From assembly GCF_036199905.1 (NCBI RefSeq), contig NZ_CP108109.1, forward strand, positions 248,001-312,000: 64,000 nt of DNA, read 5' to 3'. Under the pieces are notes generated by a model. That model was not told where the DNA came from. It saw only the letters and a program-made list of their open reading frames with translations, and did no database searches. Numbering within the stretch: the first letter of the stretch is position 1; the number at the start of each line of letters is the position of its first letter. Both the position numbers and the translations under genes were made by a program. The DNA is from Streptomyces sp. NBC_00223 (GTDB lineage: Bacteria > Actinomycetota > Actinomycetes > Streptomycetales > Streptomycetaceae). Below, in pieces: positions 41,595-49,833 of this stretch.

Positions 41595-42473
41595 ATGACC
41601 GTGCGGGACGAGGTGGCACCGGCCGAACCGTACAAGCCGTCGGCGCGGCGGATCGCCCGCGAGCGCCACCGGCGGGCCCGCACCCGCCGGTCCTTCGCCG
41701 TGGCCACGGTCAGCACCGTGGTGACGGCGGCCGTGCTGGTCACGCTGACCGTCAACTCGCCCGGCTGGTCCCGCACCCGGGAGACCTTCTTCAACGGGCA
41801 CTACGCCCGGGTGGCGCTGCCCGACGTGCTGCGCGGGCTGTGGCTCAACCTCCAGCTGATGGTGGTGTGCGGCGCCGTCGTCCTGGTCGCCGGGCTGGTG
41901 ATCGCGGTGCTCCGCACCCTGCGCGGCCCGGTCTTCTTCCCGCTGCGCGCCCTGGCGACGGCGTACGTCGACTTCTTCCGCGGGCTGCCGCTGATCATCT
42001 GCATCCTGGCGGTGGTCTTCGGCGTGCCCGCGCTGCGGCTGAACGGGGTCACCCACGACCCCGTGGTGCTCGGCGGCTTCGCGCTCTGCCTGACGTACAC
42101 CGCCTATGTGGCCGAGGTGTTCAGGGCCGGCATCGAGACCGTGCACCCCAGTCAGCGCGCCGCCGCCCGCTCGCTCGGCCTCAGCAGCGCCCAGGCGATG
42201 CGGCACGTGGTGCTGCCGCAGGCCGTCCGCCGGGTGGTGCCGCCGCTCCTCAACGACCTGGTCTCGCTGCAGAAGGACACCGGCCTGGTCTCCATCGGCG
42301 GCGCCGTGGACGCCGTCCAGGCCGCGCAGATCGTCGCCAGCCGGAGCTTCAACTACACGCCCTATGTCATCGCCGGGGCGATCTTCGTGGCGCTCACCAT
42401 CCCGATGACACGGTTCACCGACTGGGTGACCGCGCGGATGAACCGCCGGCAGTCGCAGGAGGGGTCCGTATGA
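41595..42473 (+). CDS. Polar amino-acid ABC transporter permease
   Basis: A 292-residue inner-membrane permease. A basic cytoplasmic N-terminus of about 35 residues precedes five or so membrane helices. The EAA loop is AARSLGLSSAQAMRHVVLPQAVRRVVPPL, and FRGLPLIICIL is the usual HisM/HisQ-type start of the core. It lies 25 nt after the binding-protein gene with GGAG before the ATG. Its stop overlaps an ATG that opens a 7-codon frame leading to the ATPase start. Confidence 0.94.
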   Translation: MTVRDEVAPAEPYKPSARRIARERHRRARTRRSFAVATVSTVVTAAVLVTLTVNSPGWSRTRETFFNGHYARVALPDVLRGLWLNLQLMVVCGAVVLVAGLVIAVLRTLRGPVFFPLRALATAYVDFFRGLPLIICILAVVFGVPALRLNGVTHDPVVLGGFALCLTYTAYVAEVFRAGIETVHPSQRAAARSLGLSSAQAMRHVVLPQAVRRVVPPLLNDLVSLQKDTGLVSIGGAVDAVQAAQIVASRSFNYTPYVIAGAIFVALTIPMTRFTDWVTARMNRRQSQEGSV

Positions 42474-42493
42474 GCCGGGAAGGGGCCGTATGA
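42470..42493 (+). other. Seven-codon relay frame between permease and ATPase genes
   Basis: ATGA at 42470-42473 overlaps the permease stop and opens the frame MSREGAV, which ends with TGA overlapping the ATPase ATG at 42490. The segment looks like a short tandem duplication: AGGGGTCCGTATGAGC and AGGGGCCGTATGAGC. Confidence 0.5.
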
Positions 42494-43284
42494 GCACCGG
42501 CGCGCGCGCCGAGGAACCCGTGTCGCCCGCCCTTGCCGTCGAGCCGGTGCTGCGGCTGGAGTCGGTCCGCAAGACGTACGGCCCGACCGTGGTGCTCGGG
42601 GACATCGGCCTCGACGTGCCCGCGCACACCGTCACCGCCCTCATCGGCGCCTCGGGCTCCGGCAAGTCGACGCTGCTGCGCTGCGCCAATCTGCTGGAGG
42701 AGATCGACGACGGCGCGATCTTCCTCGACGGCGAGGAGATCACCGACCCGGAGGTCGACCAGGACGCGGTCCGCCGCAGGATCGGCGTCGTCTTCCAGGC
42801 GTACAACCTCTTCCCGCACATGACCGTGCTGGACAACATCACCCTGGCGCCGCGCCGGGTGCACAAGGTGCCGCGCAAGGAGGCCGAGGCGGCGGCGCGC
42901 GAGCTGCTGGGACGGCTCGGGCTCGCCGACCGGGCGGGCGAGTACCCGGACCGGCTCAGCGGCGGTCAGCAGCAGCGCGTGGCGATCCTGCGGGCGGTCG
43001 CCACCCGGCCGCGGCTGCTGCTCCTCGACGAGGTCACCGCGGCCCTCGACCCCGAACTGGTCGGTGAGGTGCTGGCCGTCGTGCGCGACCTCAAGGAGGA
43101 GGGCATGACGATGGTGATCGCCACGCACGAGATGGCCTTCGCCCGCGAGGTGGCCGACCAGGTGTGCTTCCTGGACGCCGGGGTGATCCTGGAACGCGGC
43201 ACGCCCGCCGAGGTGTTCGGCGCGCCGCGCGAGCAGCGCACCCGGGACTTCCTGCGGCGGATCACGGCGGCGGGGCGGCTGTGA
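42490..43284 (+). CDS. Polar amino-acid ABC transporter ATP-binding protein
   Basis: A 264-residue ATPase of the GlnQ/HisP group, with Walker A GASGSGKST, Q-loop VVFQAYNLFPHMTVLDNI, signature LSGGQQQRV, Walker B LLLLDEVTAALDPELV and switch His ATHEMAFA. It completes the importer with the upstream binding protein and permease. Substrate specificity within polar amino acids is not predictable. Confidence 0.95.
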   Translation: MSTGARAEEPVSPALAVEPVLRLESVRKTYGPTVVLGDIGLDVPAHTVTALIGASGSGKSTLLRCANLLEEIDDGAIFLDGEEITDPEVDQDAVRRRIGVVFQAYNLFPHMTVLDNITLAPRRVHKVPRKEAEAAARELLGRLGLADRAGEYPDRLSGGQQQRVAILRAVATRPRLLLLDEVTAALDPELVGEVLAVVRDLKEEGMTMVIATHEMAFAREVADQVCFLDAGVILERGTPAEVFGAPREQRTRDFLRRITAAGRL

Positions 43285-43402
43285 GGGCGGTGGCCGCCGG
43301 CTGACGTACGGGGGCGGGCCGACGTACGCGGGGCCGGCGGGTGCGGGCTCGCGCGGCGTCGGGCCCGCGCTCGGGTCGGCCCGCGCTCGGGGGCTCGCGC
43401 CC

Positions 43403-43936
43403 TCAGGTGAGCTTCTTCGTGAGCAGCTCGAACTCCAGGTCGTCGCGGGTCGGCAGCCCGAACCGCTCGTTGCCGTAGGGGAAGGGGCTCATCTCGCCGG
43501 TCCGCCGATAGCCGCGCCGCACGTACCAGGCGATCAGGTCCTCGCGGACCGAGATCACCGTCATGTGCATCTCGGCGACCTTCCACTCGTCCCGGGCGAA
43601 TCGTTCCGCCTCGGCGATGACGATCTTGCCCAGGCCGGCGCCCTGGAGGGTGGGCCGCACCGCGAACATGCCGAAGTACGCGTGCTCGCCCCGGTGTTCG
43701 AGCTGACAGCAGGCCACCAGTTCGCCGCCGCTCTCCACCACCACCAGCCGGCCGTCCGGCTTCTCGATGACGGCCAGCACGCCCTCGGGGTCCGTCCGCC
43801 GGCCTTCCAGGATGTCCGCCTCCGTCGTCCAGCCGGCCCGGCTCGCCTCCCCGCGATAGGCGGACTCGATGAGTGCCACGAGCGCGGGCGCGTCGGCGGG
43901 GGTGGCGGCACGGAAGACGAGGGCGGCGGTGTCCAT
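43403..43936 (-). CDS. GNAT-family N-acetyltransferase
   Basis: A 177-residue acetyltransferase with an N-terminal FRAATPADAPALVALIESAY and the acetyl-CoA loop RPTLQGAGLGKIVIAEAE, then WYVRRGYRRTGE. A TAGCCT box (43949-43944) at -13 to -8 suggests a leaderless mRNA from the ATG at 43936. The substrate is unknown. It converges with the ABC importer operon. Confidence 0.9.
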   Translation of the reverse strand: MDTAALVFRAATPADAPALVALIESAYRGEASRAGWTTEADILEGRRTDPEGVLAVIEKPDGRLVVVESGGELVACCQLEHRGEHAYFGMFAVRPTLQGAGLGKIVIAEAERFARDEWKVAEMHMTVISVREDLIAWYVRRGYRRTGEMSPFPYGNERFGLPTRDDLEFELLTKKLT

Positions 43937-44180
43937 GCGGGTCAGGCTAGTACAGGCCCCCTGGACGGTCGCCAGGGCCGAATACGGATGGACAGGGGGC
44001 GGGGTGACCGGGGGGCGGAGCGGGTGGTGCGCAGGGCGCGCGTACGAATGACGCGCTCCCCCGAGTAGTTCCGTGCGCGTGGGTGCGCGCCGCCGGGCAC
44101 GGGCAGACCTCCATCAGGCGACCGTTCGGGGACGGAGGAACGGGAGCGTCGCGTACGGGGAGGGCGAGGAGGGGGAGCCC

Positions 44181-44726
44181 ATGCACGGACCGCCGTTGGT
44201 GGCCTGGCTGCTCGTGGTGCTCAGCGCGGCGGCCGCCGTCTCCTGCCTGGTGCGCGACGAGGCCCGGCACGAGGCGCTGATGGGGGTCGGCATGGCCGTG
44301 ATGGCCGTGCCGCTGTCGGTGCTCGACCCCCGGCCGTGGGGGGCGCCCGTGTTCACGGCCGTCTTCGCGGCCGCGGCCGTGCACGCCCTGCTGTCGGCCC
44401 GCCGCCGGACCGGACACCATCTGCACCACTCGGTGTGCTCGGCCGCGATGGTCTACATGGCGCTGGCGATGGCCGGGGGCGGCGGCGGGCACGCGGAGCA
44501 CACCGGGCACGCCGGCGCCGGCACCCCGCTGCTGACCGGTGTGCTGCTGCTCTACTTCGCGGGATACGTGCTGCGCTCCGGCACCCGGCTGGTGGCCCTG
44601 CCCGCCCCCGGAGTGCTGATACCCGGCGCCGTCGGCACCGCGCGGCTGCGGCACGCGCCCGAGGTGGCGGCCGCCTGCCGGGTGTCGATGGCTCTGGGCA
44701 TGTTCGCCATGCTGATGGTGATGTGA
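44181..44726 (+). CDS. DUF5134 membrane protein
   Basis: A 181-residue protein with five or so hydrophobic helices (WLLVVLSAAAAVSCLV, MGVGMAVMAVPLSVLD and others). A His-rich loop RRTGHHLHHSVCSAAMVYMA and GGHAEHTGHAG look like metal ligands and match the DUF5134 pattern. The ATG at 44181 follows a GAGGGGGAG ribosome-binding site. DUF5134 genes often sit beside M56 peptidase genes, as here, which suggests a linked metal-dependent membrane function. Confidence 0.82.
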   Translation: MHGPPLVAWLLVVLSAAAAVSCLVRDEARHEALMGVGMAVMAVPLSVLDPRPWGAPVFTAVFAAAAVHALLSARRRTGHHLHHSVCSAAMVYMALAMAGGGGGHAEHTGHAGAGTPLLTGVLLLYFAGYVLRSGTRLVALPAPGVLIPGAVGTARLRHAPEVAAACRVSMALGMFAMLMVM

Positions 44727-44806
44727 CCGACACGTCCCGTGAGTGATGCGTCACATCGGTCCGGTGCCGTACCCGGCGGTCCTCGCCTGCTCCTAGGGTG
44801 ATCAGC

Positions 44807-45745
44807 ATGACGGTCCCGTTTGTGCTGCTGGTTCTCGGCGCACTTGCGGCGGCGACGGCGCCGCGTCTGCTCTCCCGTGCCGACTGGCCGGAACGCGAAC
44901 CGGTGCTGGCCCTGTGGGTCTGGCAGTGCGTGGTCGCCGCTGTGCTGCTGTGCTGTGTCTCGGCGATGGCGCTCACCGCCTCGGCCGCCTGGTCGGCGGT
45001 CCGCGGCAATGTCTTCGCCTACGCCCCGCGCGGTGTCGTCGACGCCTACGGCCTGCAGGAGTACGGGCACTGGGCAGGCGCCCTGGCGATCCTGCTCGCG
45101 CTCGGCGGCCTGTGGACCGCGGCGATGCTCACCCGCGAGGTGCGGGCCGCCCGCGCGCGGCGCCGCAGGCGCAGGACCGAACTGCGGGTGCGCGCACCCC
45201 GGTTGCCGGGTGAGTCGGTACCGCCCGGTGAGCGTCTGGTGATCCTGGAGGACCGCCGCTCGGACGCCTGGTGGCTGTCCGGGGCGGAGCCCCGACTGGT
45301 CATCACCACGGCCGCGTTGGGCCGTCTCAAGGGCCGTCAGCTGGACGCGGTGCTGGCCCACGAGCAGGGCCACGCGCGGGCCAGGCACGATGTGCTGCTG
45401 CACTGCGCGGGCGCGCTGGCGGGCGGTTTCCCCCAGGTGCCGGTCTTCGCCGCCTTCCGCGACCAGGTCCACCACCTGGTGGAGCTGGCCGCCGACGACA
45501 CGGCGTCACGCCGTTTCGGCCGGGTGACGACCGCCCTCGCGCTGGTGGAGCTGAACGAGGAGCGCGGGGTGTTCGGCCCGTCCCCGACGCCGCTGGCCGC
45601 CCTGCCCGGGCGGGTGCACCGGCTGCTGGAACCGGCGCAGCGTCTGACGCCGGCCCGCCGGCTGCGGGTGACCGTCGCCGCGCTGCTGGTGCCCGCGGTC
45701 CCGCTGCTGGTCGCCTTCGGCCCCGGCCTCCACGCGCTCGCCTGA
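44807..45745 (+). CDS. M56-family membrane metallopeptidase
   Basis: A 312-residue BlaR1/HtpX-like protease. Two helices at the N-terminus and one or two at the C-terminus flank the zinc site HEQGH (in AVLAHEQGHARARHD), with a third ligand probably in HLVELAADDTASRRFG. It cleaves regulators or membrane proteins in the related BlaR1 and MecR1 systems; no partner BlaI-type repressor is adjacent. TAGGGT lies 8-13 nt before the ATG, which suggests a leaderless mRNA. The HAD gene follows after 4 nt. Confidence 0.88.
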   Translation: MTVPFVLLVLGALAAATAPRLLSRADWPEREPVLALWVWQCVVAAVLLCCVSAMALTASAAWSAVRGNVFAYAPRGVVDAYGLQEYGHWAGALAILLALGGLWTAAMLTREVRAARARRRRRRTELRVRAPRLPGESVPPGERLVILEDRRSDAWWLSGAEPRLVITTAALGRLKGRQLDAVLAHEQGHARARHDVLLHCAGALAGGFPQVPVFAAFRDQVHHLVELAADDTASRRFGRVTTALALVELNEERGVFGPSPTPLAALPGRVHRLLEPAQRLTPARRLRVTVAALLVPAVPLLVAFGPGLHALA

Positions 45746-45749
45746 CCAC

Positions 45750-46478
45750 GTGACCGCTCCCGGAGCAGACGAGAGGGCCACCGCGGCCGTGCGGGCGTGC
45801 ATGTTCGACTTCTCCGGCACGGTCTTCCGTATCGAGCCCTGCGAGGACTGGCTGCGCGCGGTTCTCGCCGACGAGGGGATCGAGGCGGACCCGGAGACGG
45901 TCACGGCGTACGCGCGGCGGCTGGAGCGGGCCGGCGCCCAGCCCGGCGGCGCCCGGCCCGAGCGGATTCCGCCGCACCTCGTGGCGGCCTGGGCCGACCG
46001 TGATCTCACCGCGGAGCTGCACCGGGCGGCGTACACCGGGCTGTCCCGTACGGCCGGGCTGCCCTGGGACGTGCACGACGCGCTCTACGACCGGCAGAGC
46101 GCCCCGGCGGCGTGGGCCCCGTATCCGGACGCGGCCGAGGTGCTGGGCGCGCTGCGCGAGCGCGGGGTGCCGGTGGCGATCGTCAGCAACATCGGCTGGG
46201 ATCTGCGCCCGGTCTTCCGCGCGCACGGGCTCGACTCCTTGGTGGACGTGTTCGTGCTGAGCTGTGAGCACGGCGCGCAGAAGCCCGACCCGCGGCTGTT
46301 CCGTGTCGCGTGCGAGGCGCTGGGAGCGGCGCCGGAGCGGACCTTGATGGTGGGCGACGACCGTACGGCCGACGGGGGCGCCGCGGCGCTCGGCTGCCCG
46401 GTCCTGCTGGTGGACCACCTGCCCGTGGCCGAGCGGCCCGACGCCCTGCGCGGAGTGCTGGATCTGATCGGCCGATGA
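45750..46478 (+). CDS. HAD-superfamily hydrolase with variant motif I
   Basis: A 242-residue HAD protein. Motif I is FDFSGTV, so the usual second Asp (DxD) is Ser. Motif II is IVSNIGWD, the Lys is in HGAQKPDPRLF, and motif IV is MVGDDRTADGGAA. The first Asp nucleophile is present, but the missing general acid may reduce phosphatase activity or change the reaction. The start is a GTG 4 nt after the M56 gene, so the two are co-transcribed. Confidence 0.88.
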   Translation: MTAPGADERATAAVRACMFDFSGTVFRIEPCEDWLRAVLADEGIEADPETVTAYARRLERAGAQPGGARPERIPPHLVAAWADRDLTAELHRAAYTGLSRTAGLPWDVHDALYDRQSAPAAWAPYPDAAEVLGALRERGVPVAIVSNIGWDLRPVFRAHGLDSLVDVFVLSCEHGAQKPDPRLFRVACEALGAAPERTLMVGDDRTADGGAAALGCPVLLVDHLPVAERPDALRGVLDLIGR

Positions 46479-46628
46479 CCACCCGGCCGGGGCGAGAAGC
46501 GACCGCGGCGAGTGGACACGACCCGGACACGGCGAACGCCGGTCCCGGCGATCCCCCGCGTCGCCGGGTCCGGCGTTCTTCCCCGTCACCCGCCCGGGCC
46601 GTAGCCCGGCGAGCCGCGCTGAGTATAT

Positions 46629-46641
46629 TGGCTCGCAGCCA
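46629..46641. promoter_or_regulatory. TetR autoregulatory palindrome
   Basis: TGGCT-CGC-AGCCA is a perfect inverted repeat next to a TATATT -10 box (46624-46629), just before the TetR gene. The start point would fall within the palindrome. Confidence 0.55.
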
Positions 46642-46659
46642 GTCAACGCAGGAGTAAGC

Positions 46660-47313
46660 ATGTCCCCTCGGAGCCCATCGGTCAATGAAGCGATGCGTCA
46701 GCGTTCCCGGGAACGGCTGCTTCAGGCGACCCTCGAACTCGTCGAGGAGCGCGGTTACGAGGCCACCACGCTGGCCGACATCACCGAACGCGCAGGTACG
46801 GCCCGTGGTCTGGTCTCGTACTACTTCTCCGGCAAGCGCGCGCTGCTCCAGTCGGCGGTGCACCGGCTGATGAACCGTGAACTCGCCGCCGCCCTCGCCG
46901 CCGAGCCGCGCACCGACGACGGGCAGGAGCTGATGGCCCGGGCGATCGACGCGGTCCTCGGTCTGACACGTACGCACACCACCCTGATGCGCACCCACAT
47001 GGCGTCGATACTCCAGGAGGAGGGCTTCATCCAGTGCCCCGAGCAGCAGTTGCTGGCCTCGCTGCTGCGGGACACCACCGTGCGCTGGGGCGCGGCGGAG
47101 CCGGAGGAGGAGTACCGGCTGCTGCGGGCCCTGCTGATGGGCGCGACCGTGGCCCTGCTGCTGCCGGGCGCGCCGATGCCGGTGGCCCGGCTGCGGGCCG
47201 AGCTCTTCCAGCGGTACGGCCTGGCGTGGGGCGCGGGCAGTCCGCCGCCGGGCGCCGAGGCGTACGACCCGGCGGCCGGCACCCGCAAGCCCGTCCGGAC
47301 GCCGACGCTCTGA
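46660..47313 (+). CDS. TetR-family transcriptional regulator
   Basis: A 217-residue TetR protein with helix-turn-helix TLADITERAGTARGLVSYYFSGKRALL (about 38-64) and a C-terminal ligand domain. The ATG follows GCAGGAG with 6-nt spacing. Nearby upstream genes face the same way, but a promoter and palindrome directly precede it, so it is likely autoregulated. It converges with the ArsR gene after 12 nt. Confidence 0.92.
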   Translation: MSPRSPSVNEAMRQRSRERLLQATLELVEERGYEATTLADITERAGTARGLVSYYFSGKRALLQSAVHRLMNRELAAALAAEPRTDDGQELMARAIDAVLGLTRTHTTLMRTHMASILQEEGFIQCPEQQLLASLLRDTTVRWGAAEPEEEYRLLRALLMGATVALLLPGAPMPVARLRAELFQRYGLAWGAGSPPPGAEAYDPAAGTRKPVRTPTL

Positions 47314-47325
47314 TCCGGCGGACCC

Positions 47326-47697
47326 TCAGCTCCCGCCGAGCCGTTCGGCCTGGGCCTCGGCCGCGCTGAGCACCCGGTCGAGCAGGCCGGGGAAGAGGGC
47401 GTCGAGGTCGCCGCGCCGCAGGGCGTTCATCTTGGAGGTGCCGCGGTAGATCTGGCGGATGACGCCCGCCTCGCGCAGCACCCGGAAGTGGTGGGTGGTG
47501 GTCGACTTGCTGACCGGCAGCGGCACGTCGGAGCAGGTCATCTCGTCCTTCGCGGCGGCCAGGCTCCGCACCACGATCAGGCGCATGGGGTCGGACAGCG
47601 CGTGCAGCACGTCTTCGAGCCGGATGGCGTCGACCGCGGGGTGCTCCAGCGGGCGGCTCGCGGCAAGGGCGGCGGTGACCGGGGGCGAGGCTGTCAT
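47326..47697 (-). CDS. ArsR-family transcriptional regulator
   Basis: A 123-residue winged-helix protein: LEDVLHALSDPMRLIVVRSL at the start, VSKSTTTHHFRVLREAGVI as recognition helix and IYRGTSKMNALRR as wing. No CVC metal motif is present, so it probably senses something other than a thiophilic metal. TAATAT lies 8-13 nt before the ATG at 47697, giving a leaderless mRNA; an ATG 9 nt upstream is also in frame. It is divergent from the OYE gene, with two palindromes between. Confidence 0.9.
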   Translation of the reverse strand: MTASPPVTAALAASRPLEHPAVDAIRLEDVLHALSDPMRLIVVRSLAAAKDEMTCSDVPLPVSKSTTTHHFRVLREAGVIRQIYRGTSKMNALRRGDLDALFPGLLDRVLSAAEAQAERLGGS

Positions 47698-47708
47698 GAA
47701 CGCCATAT

Positions 47709-47757
47709 TACGACAGCTCTCGTAGTTTGACAGACGCCGTACTACGGTGTTTATGGT
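47709..47757. promoter_or_regulatory. ArsR/OYE divergent operator-promoter region
   Basis: TACGA-N6-TCGTA (47709-47724) overlaps the ArsR -10, and CCGTA-C-TACGG (47737-47747) lies between TTGACA (47727-47732) and TATGGT (47752-47757), a likely promoter for the OYE gene. The half-site CGTA/TACG is shared by both palindromes. Confidence 0.65.
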
Positions 47758-47799
47758 CTGACCGGGAAACCCCCGACGCCCTACGACGAGGAGCGTGCC

Positions 47800-48900
47800 G
47801 TGAGCGCACTGTTCGAGCCCATCACCCTGCGGTCCCTGACCCTGCGGAACCGTGTCTGGATGGCGCCGATGTGCCAGTACTCGGCCGACACCCGAGGGCC
47901 GGGCCGGGGCGCGCCGAACGACTGGCACTTCGCCCACTACGGCGCCCGCGCCACCGGCGGCGCCGGACTGGTCCTGACCGAGGCCACGGCGGTCAGCCCG
48001 GAGGGCCGGATCAGCCCCGCGGACCTCGGCATCTGGAACGACCACCAGGTGGCGGCCTTCTCCCGGATCACCCGCTTCCTCAAGGAGCAGGGCGCCGCCG
48101 CGGGCATCCAGCTCGGCCACGCCGGGCGCAAGGCGTCGACCGACCGGCAGTGGCTGGGCGGCGGACCGCTCGGCCCCGACCGGGAGGGCTGGCAGCCGGT
48201 CGGCCCGAGCCCGGTGCCCTTCGACGACGCCCACCCGGTGCCGGACGAGCTGTCCGAGGCCGACATCCGGGAGGTCGTGGCGCAGTTCGCCGCGGCCGCG
48301 CGGCGGGCGCTCGCGGCGGGCTTCGAGGTGGTCGAGGTGCACGGAGCGCACGGCTATCTGGTCGGCCAGTTCCTCTCCCCGCACAGCAATCACCGCACGG
48401 ACGCGTACGGCGGCTGCTTCGAGAACCGCGTCCGCTTCGCGCTCGAGGTGGTCGACGCGATCCGCGAGGTGTGGCCGGAGGAACTGCCGCTGTTCTTCCG
48501 TATCTCGGCCACCGACTGGCTGGAGAGCGCCGGCTGGACGGCCGACGAGACCGTGCGGTTCGCCAAGGAACTGCTCGCCCGGGGCGTGGACCTGCTGGAC
48601 GTCTCCTCCGGCGGCAACGCGGCCGGGGTGAGCATTCCGGTGGGCCCCGGCTACCAGGTGCCGTTCGCGGCCCGGGTGAAGGCGGAGACCGACCTTCCGG
48701 TCGCCGCGGTCGGCCTGATCACGCAGCCGCAGCAGGCCGAGACGATCGTCTCCACCGGCCAGGCCGACGCCGTGCTGCTCGGGCGGGAGCTGCTGCGCGA
48801 CCCGGCGTGGCCGCTGCGGGCCGCGTACGAACTGGGCGCGTCCGGGTCCGCCGGGGTGCCGCCGCAGTACGCCAGGGCGTACCCGCGTCCGGTGCTCTGA
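47800..48900 (+). CDS. NADH:flavin oxidoreductase, YqjM-type old yellow enzyme
   Basis: A 366-residue FMN TIM barrel. MAPMCQYS places a Cys (Cys25) at the position that tunes the flavin in YqjM-type enzymes. Catalytic region VEVHGAHGYLVGQFLSPHSN and DAYGG, and the late FMN-binding ADAVLLGRELLRDP are intact. Such ene-reductases reduce activated double bonds and act in thiol or electrophile stress. The GTG at 47800 has GAGGAG 6 nt upstream. The divergent ArsR regulator probably represses it. Confidence 0.94.
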   Translation: MSALFEPITLRSLTLRNRVWMAPMCQYSADTRGPGRGAPNDWHFAHYGARATGGAGLVLTEATAVSPEGRISPADLGIWNDHQVAAFSRITRFLKEQGAAAGIQLGHAGRKASTDRQWLGGGPLGPDREGWQPVGPSPVPFDDAHPVPDELSEADIREVVAQFAAAARRALAAGFEVVEVHGAHGYLVGQFLSPHSNHRTDAYGGCFENRVRFALEVVDAIREVWPEELPLFFRISATDWLESAGWTADETVRFAKELLARGVDLLDVSSGGNAAGVSIPVGPGYQVPFAARVKAETDLPVAAVGLITQPQQAETIVSTGQADAVLLGRELLRDPAWPLRAAYELGASGSAGVPPQYARAYPRPVL

Positions 48901-48964
48901 GCGGACGCCGGCCCCGGAACCCTCCGTTCCGCGCCCGCTGTCAGTGGTCGGGTGCAGACTTTGT

Positions 48965-48979
48965 GATGTCGGACACATC
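48965..48979. promoter_or_regulatory. Small palindrome upstream of ung
   Basis: GATGT-CGGAC-ACATC is an inverted repeat of unknown role in the 229-nt region between the OYE and ung genes. Confidence 0.35.
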
Positions 48980-49001
48980 GGGATCGCGGAGGTAGGGCGT
49001 C

Positions 49002-49118
49002 ATGATCGGCGGGTGGCGTGCGGCGGGTGGGCGGACGGGCCCGTTCCCGGGCGGTGGCGGGGGCCGGTCGCCACCCGATCGCGGAGTCCCGTGCACCGCG
49101 GGGCTGTTGAGCCAGTAG
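49002..49118 (+). CDS. Possible 38-residue small protein (doubtful)
   Basis: A short frame starts at an ATG preceded by GGAGG with 10-nt spacing and keeps high third-position G+C. The product is Gly/Arg/Pro-rich with no recognisable motif. The stop overlaps the presumed -10 box of ung, so it could be an upstream frame or chance. Confidence 0.22.
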   Translation: MIGGWRAAGGRTGPFPGGGGGRSPPDRGVPCTAGLLSQ

Positions 49119-49129
49119 AGTGACGGACC

Positions 49130-49807
49130 GTGACTGCGCGACCCTTGCACGAGATCGTCGAGCCGGGCTGGGCGAAGGCCCTTGACCCCGTGGCGGACCG
49201 GATCGCGGCGATGGGGGACTTCCTCCGTGCCGAGATCGCGGCGGGCCGGACCTATCTGCCCGCGGGCGCGAACGTGCTGCGCGCGTTCCAGCAGCCCTTC
49301 GACGACGTAAGGGTGCTGATCGTCGGTCAGGACCCGTATCCCACACCTGGTCACGCCGTCGGTCTGAGCTTCTCGGTCGCGCCGGACGTCCGCCCGCTGC
49401 CGGGCAGCCTGGAGAACATCTACCGGGAGCTGTGCGCCGACCTCGGGGTGCCCAGGCCGTCCGACGGCGATCTGACCCCGTGGACCCGGCAGGGCGTGCT
49501 GCTGCTCAACAGGGCGCTGACCACCGCCCCCAGGCGGCCGGCCGCCCACCGCGGCAAGGGCTGGGAGGAGGTCACCGAGCAGGCGATCAGGGCGCTGGTC
49601 GCCCGGGGCCGCCCGCTGGTGTCCATCCTGTGGGGCCGCGACGCCCGCAATCTGCGGCCGCTGCTCGGCGAACTGCCCGCGATCGAGTCGTCGCACCCCT
49701 CGCCGATGTCGGCGGACCGCGGCTTCTTCGGCTCGCGGCCTTTCAGCCGGACCAATGACCTGCTGACGCGGCAGGGCGCCGAGCCGGTGAACTGGCAGCT
49801 CCCCTGA
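49130..49807 (+). CDS. ung: Uracil-DNA glycosylase
   Basis: A 225-residue family 1 UDG. The water-activating motif is [16 protein letters not shown] (usually GQDPYH; PTPGHA is common in actinobacterial members), LLLNRALTT is the uracil pocket, and [17 protein letters not shown] is the leucine-loop region. It removes uracil from DNA to start base-excision repair. TAGAGT lies 9-14 nt before the GTG, which suggests a very short leader. It is a stand-alone gene. Confidence 0.96.
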   Translation: MTARPLHEIVEPGWAKALDPVADRIAAMGDFLRAEIAAGRTYLPAGANVLRAFQQPFDDVRVLIVGQDPYPTPGHAVGLSFSVAPDVRPLPGSLENIYRELCADLGVPRPSDGDLTPWTRQGVLLLNRALTTAPRRPAAHRGKGWEEVTEQAIRALVARGRPLVSILWGRDARNLRPLLGELPAIESSHPSPMSADRGFFGSRPFSRTNDLLTRQGAEPVNWQLP

Positions 49808-49833
49808 ACGGCGGCCCGAGGTAGTCTGCCCGG

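Noticed and set aside
43285..43402. Short GACGTACG/CCCGCGCTCGGG repeats after the ABC importer as a terminator
   Set aside because: The repeats are direct and I could not define a single convincing stem-loop.
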